Of a stretch of 60,000 nt of DNA, positions 1 to 8,838 are shown piece by piece; the first letter of the stretch is position 1, and each line of letters begins with the position of its first letter. Position numbers and translations under genes: made by a program. Source of the DNA: Symsagittifera roscoffensis. Lineage: Eukaryota > Xenacoelomorpha > Acoela > Convolutidae. Below the pieces are notes generated by a model that was not told where the DNA came from, searched no databases, and saw only the letters and a program-made list of their open reading frames with translations. The stretch is taken from positions 42,362,395-42,422,394 of the forward strand of contig NC_087062.1 in assembly GCF_963678635.1 (NCBI RefSeq). The letters run 5' to 3'.

Positions 1-445
1 TACTGTCCCAAGACCCTTGCCCTAAGACTACTGTCCCAAGACTAGTGTCCCAAGACCACTGTCCCAAGACTACTGTCCCAAGACCCTTGCCCTAAGACTA
101 CTGTCCCAAGACTACTGTCCCAAGACTACTGTCCCAAGACTAGTGTCCCAAGACTACTGTCCCAAGACTACTGTCCCAAGACTACTGTCCCAAGACCAGT
201 GTCCCAAGACCACTGTCCCAAGACCACTGTCCCAAGACAACTGTCCCAAGACCACTGTCCCAAGACTACTGTCCCAAGACCAGTGTCCCAAGACTGTGTC
301 GTACCAAGACTGCTCTGGCCCAAGACTGTCCCAAGACTGCACTGTCTCAAGACTGTCCCAAGACTGCACTATCCCAAGACTGTCCCAAGACTGTACTGCT
401 CCAAGACCGTCCCCAGACTGCAATGTCCCAAGACTTGTCACTAAG
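1..445. repeat. 14-bp minisatellite grading into a 27-bp composite repeat
   Basis: Positions 1-294 are exactly 21 tandem copies of a 14-bp unit, TACTGTCCCAAGAC, with variants at the first three bases (tac/tag/cac/cag/aac) and two CCTTGCCCTAAGAC copies. From 295 on, units of 16 bp (such as TGCACTGTCTCAAGAC) alternate with 11-bp units (TGTCCCAAGAC), giving a 27-bp higher-order period: 311-326 plus 327-337, 338-353 plus 354-364, 365-380 plus 381-391, 392-407 plus 408-418, and 419-434 plus a decayed 435-445. The 14-mer has no stop in several frames on both strands, so long repetitive open frames exist here. They are a by-product of the repeat and not genes. Confidence 0.97.
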
Positions 446-2849
446 TGTCTGGATAGTACGATCTCTTCTTCTTCGTTGTGGGGACTCTTGAACCACTGTA
501 CTATGTACCACCACTTGGGCTCTTAGTTAAAATTTTCCCAAAATCCCTATCTTAATGGCCAAAATCCAAATACTGACCCCCTTGTATTTATCTCCCTTTT
601 GTTGTTTCAGGCTATTTGAAACCCCAACTTCTTCGCAGGTATCTTGTGATCACCTGTTCGTTCAAATACCAACAACAAATTTTCACCAAATTAAACAGGA
701 AAAATTACAAAAACAGAGAGATGAACCCACCTAAAATTCAAAGCTGACAGATGGTAACCTTTGTCCGAAAAAATGTCCGGTACCCGATTGCCACGCGTTT
801 TCCTCCCCCCTGCTAACGATCTTATGGGGTATCAGAAAAAACTGTCTATGTCCGTTCCCCCCTACCGATCCGACCAGGGTACCTACCTTAACTCGATGTT
901 AAGTTTGGATATCCGCTTCTTATAACCAACGCGTGTAATATCTAATGTAACTGAATCGACGATGCCGAATAATTAGTTACTCTAATGTGTCCCCCCTTTT
1001 TATACTTTACAACCACCAACCTTTAACCTAACCAGCCTCCTTCTAACCTCCCCCTTCTTTAGCCCCCCTCTTAAGCCGAAAATTCCCTTAAGCGCCGGGT
1101 GCTAAGCCTCTCGAGAGAAAACCATAGACCTGTTTCCAGGCCTGCTTGTGTAAAAACTTCCTCAAAACAATGGGGCTCCGCTCATCCAATTTTACACTTA
1201 TTTCCTATAATGTAATGTGGATTGTAACGATACCCGTTTGTCCAACTTGAGAACACCCCTGTGCGTCCTCCTCTTGTTGTAGCGATCCCGTGCTGGTTGT
1301 CCCCTTGACGTGCACTGCACTTGACACCAGCACCACCTTCCCACTTGGCTGGTCACCTCTTCCAGTCAAGTCTCCTAGCGGTTCAGCTCAACCTTTGTGA
1401 ACCACTTTCCCACTCGGCTGGTCACCTCTTCCAGTCCAGTCTCCTAGTAGTCCGGCTAGGTTGCAAGCTATCTGAAAACCCTTAACAACGCCCCCCACTT
1501 GGGCAAATTATTGAAGTCACTGGTTTAGATTGCTAGATTGATCGAAACCATCGGTCTTATAAAACAGTATGGGTATACTATTGAATTAATATAAAGGTTT
1601 GATCCAACTGATCTGGTATCAAAGTCACTGTCTTTTTTGTTTTATGGTTTTTGTTCCTATTTCTATAATTTTTTCTTGTTTTTGTTTCGCGTTTTGTCTT
1701 TTTGCTCGTTTTTGTCCCCCTAGTTACCCCGCCCCCCCTTACTCGGTTAGCGAAGCCTCGTTCGGAGAGCGTACCAGGAAGTTTTCTGAAGTTTTCTTAA
1801 AAAGCTATCACGGTACAACCGGAAGGTTTACACGTTCCCGCTGAACCGTACCACCGGTACCCTAGGATGGGCATGTAGCCCGGAGCTGTGTCAAGTGGGT
1901 TCGACTCCGTAGTCATGATGTCGTAAAAACACCCAGGAGCGCCATAAAAACACTATGTAACAGTCGCCTACTTCAGTCACATATGAGGCTTAAGAAAAAT
2001 AGGCCCTATAACCATTAGCTCAAGAGTCAGGGACACTATCTCTTGTGTTTTTCTACCTCAAAAACGGTCGGAGCCAATTCGGTTCGCTTACGACATGAGA
2101 CTAGAACCCGTTACAGCTTAAAGGCCACTACCAAAGTACCCCCCCACTCTAGAAAATAAGAACGTCCCCATACTTAGGTCTCAAAATACCCAAAATACAC
2201 GAAAGCCGTTAAAAACAGGGTCGGAACAATCCGTTAAGTTACCTTTTATAAGACAGTGGAACTTTGATCCATTTCAGATGGATCAACCTAAAACTCGCCT
2301 TACCTCAACATACTCATTATAAAATGCACTCGAGAAAACTAAATTTGGTACTTACATAGCAGCACGCTTGAGAAACAGAGTAATTAAACTAATTAATGAC
2401 TCTATCATAAATATAATCGAACATAACTCAAGAAATTTTCTAACGATGAGTTCCAATCAAGGGAAATAAGTTTTAATTCAAGAAAGTATTTTTGGATCTG
2501 GACCATTGAGAGACTTCACTTGTCTGCCTTTCCGTTGAATGTTCACACTGGTCCAGTTGATTCTTGCTCTGCTCTCGTATTTGTTTGGTCTCCTATATCA
2601 GATAGGACAGCTCTACTCTAGTTTTCTACGATGGAAATTGCGAATAGCAATTTCCCACTGTGTATATTTGACATTTTTCCCACAATTGTAATTTGGTTGT
2701 TCTGATTTTATATTTGATGTTTTCAGTTGTCGCGAGAAAATTGAGCATGACAGGCTCCATTCGAATTTTTGAAAAATAAAACTTCATCCAAAACCACGTA
2801 TTTTTGTGCTCCTCAAGGTCAAACGTCCAGATATGACCGACTGGCACAA
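446..2849. other. no recognisable gene; unique, C-rich-patch DNA
   Basis: No open frame here looks like a protein and none of the later satellite boxes occur. There are several poly-C or pyrimidine-rich patches (around 805, 990, 1725, 2140). One short tandem duplication is listed separately. A B-box-like string at 1898-1908 was examined and rejected as a tRNA. The stretch just before 2850 may contain decayed upstream LINE sequence, but I cannot identify motifs in it. Confidence 0.5.
1334..1471. repeat. 69-bp tandem duplication
   Basis: Two adjacent 69-bp copies start at 1334 and 1403. Both contain CCCACTYGGCTGGTCACCTC followed by TTCCAGTC, then AGTCTCCTAG. The copies differ at several positions and diverge after the CTCCTAG block, so the duplication is not very recent. 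Confidence 0.8.
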
Positions 2850-2851
2850 AA

Positions 2852-3189
2852 ACCTCTGCCGATGCTGTTTTATTGATAGATGCCAAAAACGCTTTCCACT
2901 CGCTAAATCGAGAGCTGGCATTGAAAAACATCGAAAATGACTGCCCATCTGTTCTAACCACAATTAAGAACTCCTACTCCAATCCGTCTAAACTGTTCGT
3001 TAACAAAAAAACAATCTACTCTCAAGAAGGGAAAACTCAGGGGGGTCCACTAGAAATGGCCATGCACGGTCTAGCCATAATAACCCTCATAAAAATTTTA
3101 TCAGTAGACAACGTAACCCTGAAATGGTACGCAGACGATGGAAACACAGTCGACAATTTAAGCAATCTACGGACCGTCCTCGTTTAAAT
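2852..3189 (+). pseudogene. LINE-type reverse transcriptase palm fragment
   Basis: This is a fragment of a non-LTR retrotransposon reverse transcriptase. In the frame read from 2873, the segment IDAKNAFHSLNR near the start fits RT motif A (catalytic Asp). EGKTQGGPL, about 50-60 residues in, fits motif B, which usually reads TQGDP. YADDG at 3128-3142 is motif C with the catalytic Asp pair. An in-frame stop lies just upstream at about 2837 and TAA ends the frame at 3185-3187, so only about 110 codons are open. The motif spacing and the phrase around AMAMHGLAI resemble RTs I know from cnidarian and other invertebrate LINE-like elements (from memory, not searched). The missing fingers domain and frame breaks show it is inactive. 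Further pieces follow in other frames up to about 4560. Confidence 0.82.
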
Positions 3190-3261
3190 TGTATCACTGG
3201 GCAAATTTTTTGGCTACCATGTTAGAGCATTGTCAAAGATGGAAAACTCGGTGAAGCTGAG

Positions 3262-3957
3262 AAAATCTTCGAAAATACAGGAATCAATATAAAGGCAGGC
3301 GCCCGAGTGCCTGGTTCAGTTATAGGAAGAGAATCTGAATGTATAAGATTCCTCAATTTTCAACAAAATGAGCAAATCAAAATTTTGAAAAAATTAACGA
3401 AAATCGCTAAAACCTACCCCCCCAAAACGTTTATGCCTGCTATACTAAAGGAGTTCAAGAAAAACTTTCAATTCTTACTAGGACAACGTAAACACTATGG
3501 AAAACTTAGAAATATGTGAAAAGATTATGAAAGAACAATTAATACCTAACCTAATTGGTAAAGACACACTGAACCCCCAGTTCCGTGAGATATCTTCCTT
3601 AGCCCTTTCAATGGGCGGCCTTAACATCAAGATGCCATCTGATCTTGAAAGCCATCTAGAATGGTCTAAGGAAACATCACTAGTACTGGAATCTCAAGAT
3701 CCTCTAACAGCAATAACACAGCAAGCAAAAATATGTACGAAAACAAAAAAATTGGAATTTGATAGAACAAACCGAAAGAAAACAAAGCTCATGAACTCCT
3801 TAGATGAAACAGTTAAATACGCAATCGTCCTAGCCTCTGAAAAGGGAGCCTCTAACTACCACAACGCGTTACCATTGAACAGATATAACTTCAACATGAA
3901 TAAATCAGAATTCACACAAAAGACAATGAAATCGGAGACACACTCGCCAACTTCATG
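3262..3957 (+). pseudogene. LINE RT thumb/linker remnant in two frames
   Basis: This is the downstream continuation of the LINE RT. A frame from about 3262 through 3519 contains GARVPGSVIG, a block that follows the RT core in this element type, then a lysine-rich helical stretch. After a frame change at about 3500 the text continues to 3958 with LIPNLIGKDTLNP and a segment of alternating hydrophobic and charged residues (LALSMGGLNIKMPSDLE). Neither part has a recognisable catalytic motif. It lies directly between the RT palm and a C-terminal block and keeps the order expected of one decayed ORF. At least two frameshifts separate it from the palm. Confidence 0.7.
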
Positions 3958-4575
3958 AACGAGGTTTGCCATGACGTCGAGATTGAGCCAAAACTTCAGC
4001 CGTTGCAAGGCAAAAGCTTTGTCAACAATTCAACTACAACTGAAGATGAGGCACGACTTGACATTAAGGCAAACGGACTCTGGTGTTCACGATTTAGCCG
4101 CGCTTTCTTTGATGTGAAAATTTTCAACGCCCATGCCAAAACATCGCAAAAACTGCATAAATACGCATATAAATATCACAAAACGCTGAAGAACTCCAAA
4201 TATCAGCAAAAAATTTTAAACGTAGAGCAGAGTAGCTTCTGTCCATTAATTTTTGGATGCACCGGTGGCATTGCTCCAACAGCCACGCGGACGATTCAAC
4301 GATTAGCCGAAAAAACTAAGTGAAAAAAGACAAGACAACTATCCAGAATCGATAATTTACATAAGAACTAAAATAAGCTTCGCGCTCCTGGAGAGCTCTA
4401 TACTATGTATAAGGATGTGCAGATTGCTGCGCAAAGTTCAATTTATTGACAAATCCATTAGCGCTTTTGTAGAGGAAGGACGGCTAAGACAAATTAACAT
4501 TACCACGACGCATTTAATGCTGATTTATGACTTCATTAATAAATTGATACAGCTTGCTAAAAAATATGCATTTTT
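3955..4575 (+). pseudogene. LINE C-terminal domain remnant (nuclease-like candidate)
   Basis: The frame runs openly to 4323 and reads on past a TGA into further family-like text (IIYIRTKISFALLESSILCIRG). The segment EARLDIKANGLW, then SRAFFDVKIFNAHAKT, then a conserved FCPLIFGCTGG, occurs at the C terminus of many invertebrate LINE-like proteins that I recall. The spaced acidic and Lys residues (D...FDVK) could be a PD-(D/E)XK-type endonuclease core, but that is inference and the fold is not shown by the sequence alone. The frame decays after 4324 and finally reaches LIQLAKKYAFL and a TAA near 4579. Confidence 0.65.
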
Positions 4576-4663
4576 ATAACGCTGGTATGGCCCTATCCAG
4601 CTTATGCACTTACCGTAACTAAACGGAAGGGCCTCTTTTGTTTTTTAGTTTTTTTAAAAAACA
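4576..4663 (+). other. putative LINE 3' tail, A/T-rich end
   Basis: After the last LINE codons comes a short GC-richer stretch and then T-rich and A-rich runs (4636-4661). Satellite sequence begins abruptly at 4664. This is compatible with a LINE 3' end, although a clean poly(A) tail and target duplication are not visible. Confidence 0.45.
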
Positions 4664-5213
4664 GATAGGGTGAATTTTCTCTACTGAAGAAAAACACGAG
4701 TTGTTCAAGGAGCGAATAGAAGTTTTTAGGAGTAATCTCGTGGCCTAAGGATGACGCGACCTAGCCATGAGATCACTAATTAATTATAAAAGCAGTGATT
4801 ATGAGTTTATTAAGTCATAAGGTAAATTTTTCTCTACTGAAAACAATTTTCTACCGAACCAGCCATGAGATCCCTTATTCTGCATGTAATCAAGTTTGTG
4901 ATTTTCTCTTTTGAACAAAAAGTGTAATTAGTAATTTTTTCTACGGGCCAGGATGCGGCCTGTTTTCTTGAAACGAAAAATGAGCGTACGTGGAGAAACC
5001 AACGAATAAGGACGTTATTTGATCTACCAATTGTGACATCGTAACAAAAATCAACATCAAAATATCATTTTGAGGATATGAGTAGCTAGGAGTGAAAGGA
5101 AGGGGTTGTTACATCTCCGATACATGGGGTGAATTTTCTCTATTGAACAAAAATACGAGCCAAGTTTAAGGAGCCATTAGGAGTTTTTAGGAGTGATCTC
5201 CTGGATAGGGGAT
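4664..5213 (+). repeat. 153-type satellite block left of element A
   Basis: The block starts inside a monomer with GATAGGGTGAATTTTCTC. It has a full core box at 4734-4774 (TCTCGTGG, then GGATGACGCGACCTAGCC, then ATGAGATC). A longer module containing CAGGATGCGGCCTG and GAGCGTACGTGGAGAAACC follows at about 4950-5000. A second core box begins at about 5196 and is interrupted after GGGAT at 5213 by element A. The other half of that box resumes at 7941. Confidence 0.88.
5209..5213 (+). repeat. target-site duplication, left (GGGAT)
   Basis: GGGAT directly precedes the TGTAGAGATA start of element A and matches GGGAT at 7941-7945. The flanking satellite shows that the unoccupied site reads through this pentamer once. 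Confidence 0.8.
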
Positions 5214-5313
5214 TGTAGAGATAAGCAGTTTTCTTCCCGCTTCACGCATCTATATGACGACGAACCTGCAGTGCATCGTCAAGGTATGAGACTTTTCAAC
5301 GGGAGATAAGAAG

Positions 5314-6029
5314 ATGGCCATCGCCTGCGCCCTGCTGGGCAACCACTCCTACTCCCACGCTACCGGACCACGGACCACAAGTCAGCTGAGCGGCCCCAAG
5401 CTGGAGCGACCGCAAATCGTCATAGGCGCAACAGCCGAAGAGTGGAACAACTTCTACCGCAGGTGGGCGGTCTTTCGAAAGGGTCTGGATTCAGCGATGA
5501 GTCAGCGTCTTCACAGCTGTTCCTGTGCGCGTGCGCCACGCTGGGCGACGCACTCCTGAAGGGCGACCCTTATATCGCAGACAAGGGCGTCGGTGAAATT
5601 TTGGAGATGATAAGACAACTCGTCCTAATCCCAGTAGCCATCGGAGTACTCCGGGCCGAGTTTGCGCAGATCCAGCAGTCACGAGACGAGTTATTCAGGG
5701 TGTTTGCCACCAGGGCGCGCCGCGGTAAAGCAGAAACATGCGCGTATAACATAGCGTGTACATGTGCACTTACTGTGGTTTTCACCGATCAGATGACCCG
5801 TGATGTTCTGATCACGGGAATAGCTGAGATGAATATTCGCAAAGAAAATTGCAGCAATCAGGGCCTTCTCGGAAAGCCTCCTAACGACATCATTGCATGC
5901 GCTGAGGGGAAGGAATTGGCCAGGAACGCGCTGCCACAACACCCATTCACCGGTGCAGTATCATCCTTCAAAAAGGGAGTAACTGCTCGTGTGAGCACGC
6001 CACCTGATGCCAAGCAGAAAGCCAACTGA
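5314..6029 (+). pseudogene. gag-like polyprotein of element A, frameshifted
   Basis: An ATG at 5314 opens a frame whose text (RPQIVIGATAEEWNNFYRRW) continues after a one-frame change near 5480 in another frame to 6029 (QLFLCACATLGDALLKGDP ... RRGKAETCAYN ... CAEGKELARNALP). The conserved KAETC, the CAC/cysteine pair, and the arrangement of helices fit the capsid part of a retrotransposon Gag. These elements normally continue into a Cys-His zinc knuckle and protease, but here the frame ends and the text jumps to RT C-terminal sequence within about 30 bp. Besides the frameshift there are no stops in about 230 codons, so decay is moderate. Confidence 0.85.
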
Positions 6030-6061
6030 CCTACATGCCATCAAGCATTGGTGGCGTGTTA

Positions 6062-6300
6062 TCGATTTCCTCCGGTTGGTGGGCGAGTCTGGAATAGTGC
6101 TTAGCCCCGACAAGTTTTAATTTGCGTCTCGGGATGTAAACTTCGCAGGTTTTTGGGTCTCTGAAACCGGCATCGAGCCATAACCAAAGTACTTGGACGC
6201 TATCAGCGAATTTCCCATTCCAAGATCGCCGACCAAAATAGTACCAAATGGACCAAATAGCACATTAAGCACAGCTGCAAAATTTGATGGCGCCTTTCAA
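6062..6300 (+). pseudogene. RT thumb/connection remnant of element A
   Basis: In one frame the text FLRLVGESGIVLSPDKF, then DVNFAGFWVSETGIEP, then PKYLDAISEFPIP corresponds to the region just after the YxDD motif of gypsy RTs (the LNPDKF-xF-x-FAGF-x-IT stretch). Two in-frame stops interrupt it. The upstream RT fingers and palm with the catalytic Asp pair are absent, so the deletion junction lies at about 6040-6062. Confidence 0.75.
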
Positions 6301-6877
6301 ACCGTTCCTCAGTCCCAAGCAGCCGTTCAAGTGGACAGACGAGCTGGAAAGAAGCTTTGAAAGCTCGAAGTTGGCGTTCGTGGAAGCGATTCGGTCTCGT
6401 GTTGAAATCTTTGATGGCCAGAGGAGGACATGTTTGCAACCTGATTGGTCAGAGCAAGGCATAGGGTGTTTTCTATCGCAGAAACATTGCAACTGCGAGT
6501 TAGAACTCCCAAGTTGCTGTGACGAGGGCTGGCGAGTCACATTGGCTGGATCGAGATTTCTTACAGAAGCCGAAGCACGATACGCGCCTGTGGAGGGCGA
6601 AGCTCTTGCGGTCGCTTGGGGGCTCGAGCAAACTAAATACTTTATTCAAGGGTGCGATAAGCTGATTGTTGTCACCGACAACAAACCTTTGGTGAAGCTG
6701 CTGGGCGATGAAACATTAGACGAGATAAGTAACACGCGATTGTTCCGGCTAAAGCAGCGAACATTGCCATGGAGGTTCCCTATTCATCACCTGCCGGGGA
6801 AGACGAACACTGCCGCAGACGCCACATCTCGGTATCCAATCCCAACTAGAACCGAAGTTTCAGACGGCCCAGACTGA
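6284..6877 (+). pseudogene. RNase H domain of element A pol
   Basis: This is an open stretch of about 197 codons. It starts with the PFKWTDELERSFESSK linker that precedes RNase H in gypsy Pol. RNase H residues follow: Asp in LQPDWSEQGIG (about residue 54), Glu in VEGEALAVAW (about 106), Asp in VVTDNKPLVKLLGD (about 132), and Asp in NTAADATSRYP near the end. All four catalytic acidic positions of the RNase H fold are therefore still present. The domain digests the RNA strand of the RNA:DNA hybrid during reverse transcription. No stop interrupts it, making it the best preserved part of element A. It cannot work alone because the RT palm is gone. Confidence 0.92.
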
Positions 6878-6936
6878 AATGAATCCGCGATCATGGCCGC
6901 AGTGAAAATGGAAACTAATGCTACGACGGCCATCAC

Positions 6937-7224
6937 TTGATGGCGCTACATGCTGCTCATCAAAAAGTTTTGGTTATGGTGTCCAGAGCGCGTCAACTCG
7001 TATTCTGGCCGGGCGAATCGGCCGAACTTAATAGAACACGGGAAGGATGCAAGGAGTGCAATCGAAATGCGCCGTCACAGGCACCACCCCCTCCGTCTAA
7101 TGTATGCCCAGTCGCTGCGACCCCATTCGAAACTAATTTTGCTTATTTCTGTGAGCATCGGGGACATAAGTACTTAGTGGTAGGAGACCGCTTGTCCGGT
7201 TGGAAGAAAAATTTACAACGCTAA
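6937..7224 (+). pseudogene. integrase N-terminal zinc-binding and start of core, element A
   Basis: LHAAHQKVL carries the HxxxH half of the HHCC zinc finger, and GCKECNRNAPSQ carries the CxxC half. VFWPG between them is typical of gypsy integrases. The catalytic core starts after FETNFAYFCEHRGHKYLVVGDRLSGW, where the usual first Asp of the DDE triad (ADxF) is replaced (AYFC). The frame is lost at about 7205 in an A-rich run. Confidence 0.88.
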
Positions 7225-7769
7225 ACGCAGCACGGAATTATCTGGAGCGGTTGCTCTAGTCGCGTGCCTGATGTCCCTATTCGCGACGTTTGGTGTAGGT
7301 CAGGAGCTTTCAAGTGACAGGGGGTGGGGGAGAATTCAACTTGTCTGTGACAAGGGAATTCATGACAACGTGGGGTGTGCGACATCGTCTCTCGTCTGCA
7401 TACTTCCAGCAATTATGCAGGGCGGAAGTAGCCGTAAAGAAGCGAAGAGGACGCTAGTGGCAAACATTGGTCGAAACGTGTCGCTCATGACAAACTGCTG
7501 AAGGCAATGTTAGGCGTTTGCAACAAGCCTGACGCTGATAGTGAGATGTCCCCCGCTCAGATACTGTTCGGACGTCCGTTGAGGGACGTTTTTGCATTTA
7601 CAATACAGCAGGACAAGTTCACGCACCACCTTCTCCGTTCCGTGTGGTGGGATGCCTGGAAAGAGAAGGAAGATCGGCGAGTAGAGAGCGGGGAACGAAG
7701 GTCAGGGCGTGCTCGGAAGGCCAGATTGTGTTACCAGCCAGAGTGTGGTAACTGGGATGATTTGTAGCT
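7208..7769 (+). pseudogene. integrase core and C-terminal remnant of element A (first copy)
   Basis: Scattered over three frames: LMSLFATFGVGQELSSDRG (second Asp of the DDE motif, in SSDRG), then a degraded block at 7380-7500, then LLKAMLGVCNKPDADSEMSP, AQILFGRPLRDVFAF, and a tail rich in basic residues ending at TAG 7765-7767. The order matches the end of gypsy integrase. Several frameshifts break it. The segment from 7208 onward was duplicated in tandem at 8838. Confidence 0.82.
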
Positions 7770-7809
7770 TGCGGCGATAGAGGTATACGCAGTCTCTGGC
7801 TCTGGGTGT

Positions 7810-7940
7810 TGTAGAGATACGGCTTGTGTGTATGTAAAGATCCTTTCAATATGTAAATTATAGTTGTTTGTTTTATTATTTCAGATTTTGCGTGAAGCAT
7901 TATTTGAAATGACGTTGTATTCAACATGGGTTTTTCTTCA
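7810..7940 (+). repeat. 3' LTR of element A (131 bp)
   Basis: It begins TGTAGAGATACGG and ends TTTTTCTTCA, immediately followed by the GGGAT target duplication. The first ten bases are identical to the left end of the element at 5214-5223. A diverged copy lies at 9440-9568 within the tandem duplication. Confidence 0.75.
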
Positions 7941-8838
7941 GGGATGACCTCACCTAGCCATGAGATCACTAGTTTATTATAAAAGGAGTTTATTAAGTAT
8001 TTATTAAGTTATTATGAGTTTATTAGGTTAGTAAGTTATTAAGTTATTATGAGTTTTTTAAGTCATAGGGTGAGTTTTGTCTACTGAACCAAACGTAATT
8101 CTACCGAACCAGCCATGAGTTCTTTTCTTCTGATTGTAATCAAGTTCGTGATGTTCTCTACTGAACAAAAAGTGTTATTTGTAGTTTTTTCTATTGACCA
8201 GGATGCGGTCTGTTTCAATGCAACAAAAATTACCTTACGTGGAAAAATCAACAAATAGGACGTTATTTGCATTCAAAATTATGAGCTCGTAACATCAAAT
8301 TAACAACAAAAAATCATCCTCAGGATACGAGGATCTAGGAGTTAAAGCAACGGTTCAATCAAACTCCGATGGATAGGGGGGTTCATTTTCTCTACTAAAG
8401 AAAACACGAGTTGAAGTTAAGGAGCGAACAGGAACTTTTAGGAGTGATCCGTCGTCTGGGATGACGACACTCCCATGAGATCAGTAATTTTGCTTATAAT
8501 TCAGTTTGTTTAGTTTGGCCGAATCGTAGACTCGACTCAAAATCTTAGACTCAACCTCACGGAAAATCACTTTGAAAGGGTCTCGGGATGACGAAGATGT
8601 GATGAGCTAGGACTGAAAGGAAAGGGTCGATGCATTTCCGGTAGATAGGGTGAAATTCCTCTGCTGAACATAAACACAAAAGTAATTTTTAGGTGCTAAT
8701 AGAAATTTTTAGGAGTGATCTCGTGATCTGAATACCGTGACCCCCCCCAAGGAACCAAATTTAACCAACGGATTTCAAATTTCGAATTTTTCTTATGTGA
8801 TGCAACACTGATTCCGACACAAATGATGGATTGGACAG
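7941..8838 (+). repeat. 153-type satellite right of element A
   Basis: This resumes the interrupted core box with GGGATGACCTCACCTAGCC then ATGAGATCAC. It includes short internal repeats of TTTATTAAGT (7985-8060) and the long module with GATGCGGTCTGTTTCAATG. It ends with A-rich text that joins the duplicated integrase at 8838. Confidence 0.82.

Larger units (their letters stand above)
5214..7940 (+). mobile_element. Ty3/gypsy-type LTR retrotransposon A, internally deleted
   Basis: The element begins TGTAGAGATA and ends TTTTTCTTCA, matching the TG...CA rule. GGGAT occurs on both sides (5209-5213 and 7941-7945). Joining the two flanks at GGGAT gives the normal satellite core box, so this is a target-site duplication with a known empty site. 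Inside, in order, are a gag-like region, an RT C-terminal piece, RNase H, and integrase fragments. The RT palm and protease are missing, apparently through an internal deletion near 6055. A 131-bp 3' LTR is visible. At the 5' end only about the first 10 bp of the LTR match it, so the 5' LTR is largely lost. The gag and RNase H text closely resembles gypsy elements I recall from cnidarians and other marine invertebrates. Confidence 0.9.
7208..8838 (+). repeat. 1.63-kb tandem duplication, copy 1
   Basis: This runs from AAATTTACAACGCTAAACGC in the integrase remnant, through the 3' LTR and about 0.9 kb of satellite, to 8838, where the same integrase text restarts. Base-by-base comparison with 8838-10462 shows scattered substitutions and small indels of a few percent, so the duplication is older than the 2.8-kb one downstream. 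Confidence 0.93.

Noticed and set aside
143-526. 127-codon open frame with repetitive SQD/CPKTTVPR peptide
   Set aside because: It is a by-product of the 14-bp minisatellite, which lacks stops in several frames on both strands; comparable frames exist on the opposite strand.
1898-1908. GGTTCGACTCC, an exact RNA polymerase III B-box match
   Set aside because: The flanking bases do not form a T-stem (only two of five pairs), there is no good A box or acceptor stem, so neither a tRNA nor a SINE is supported.
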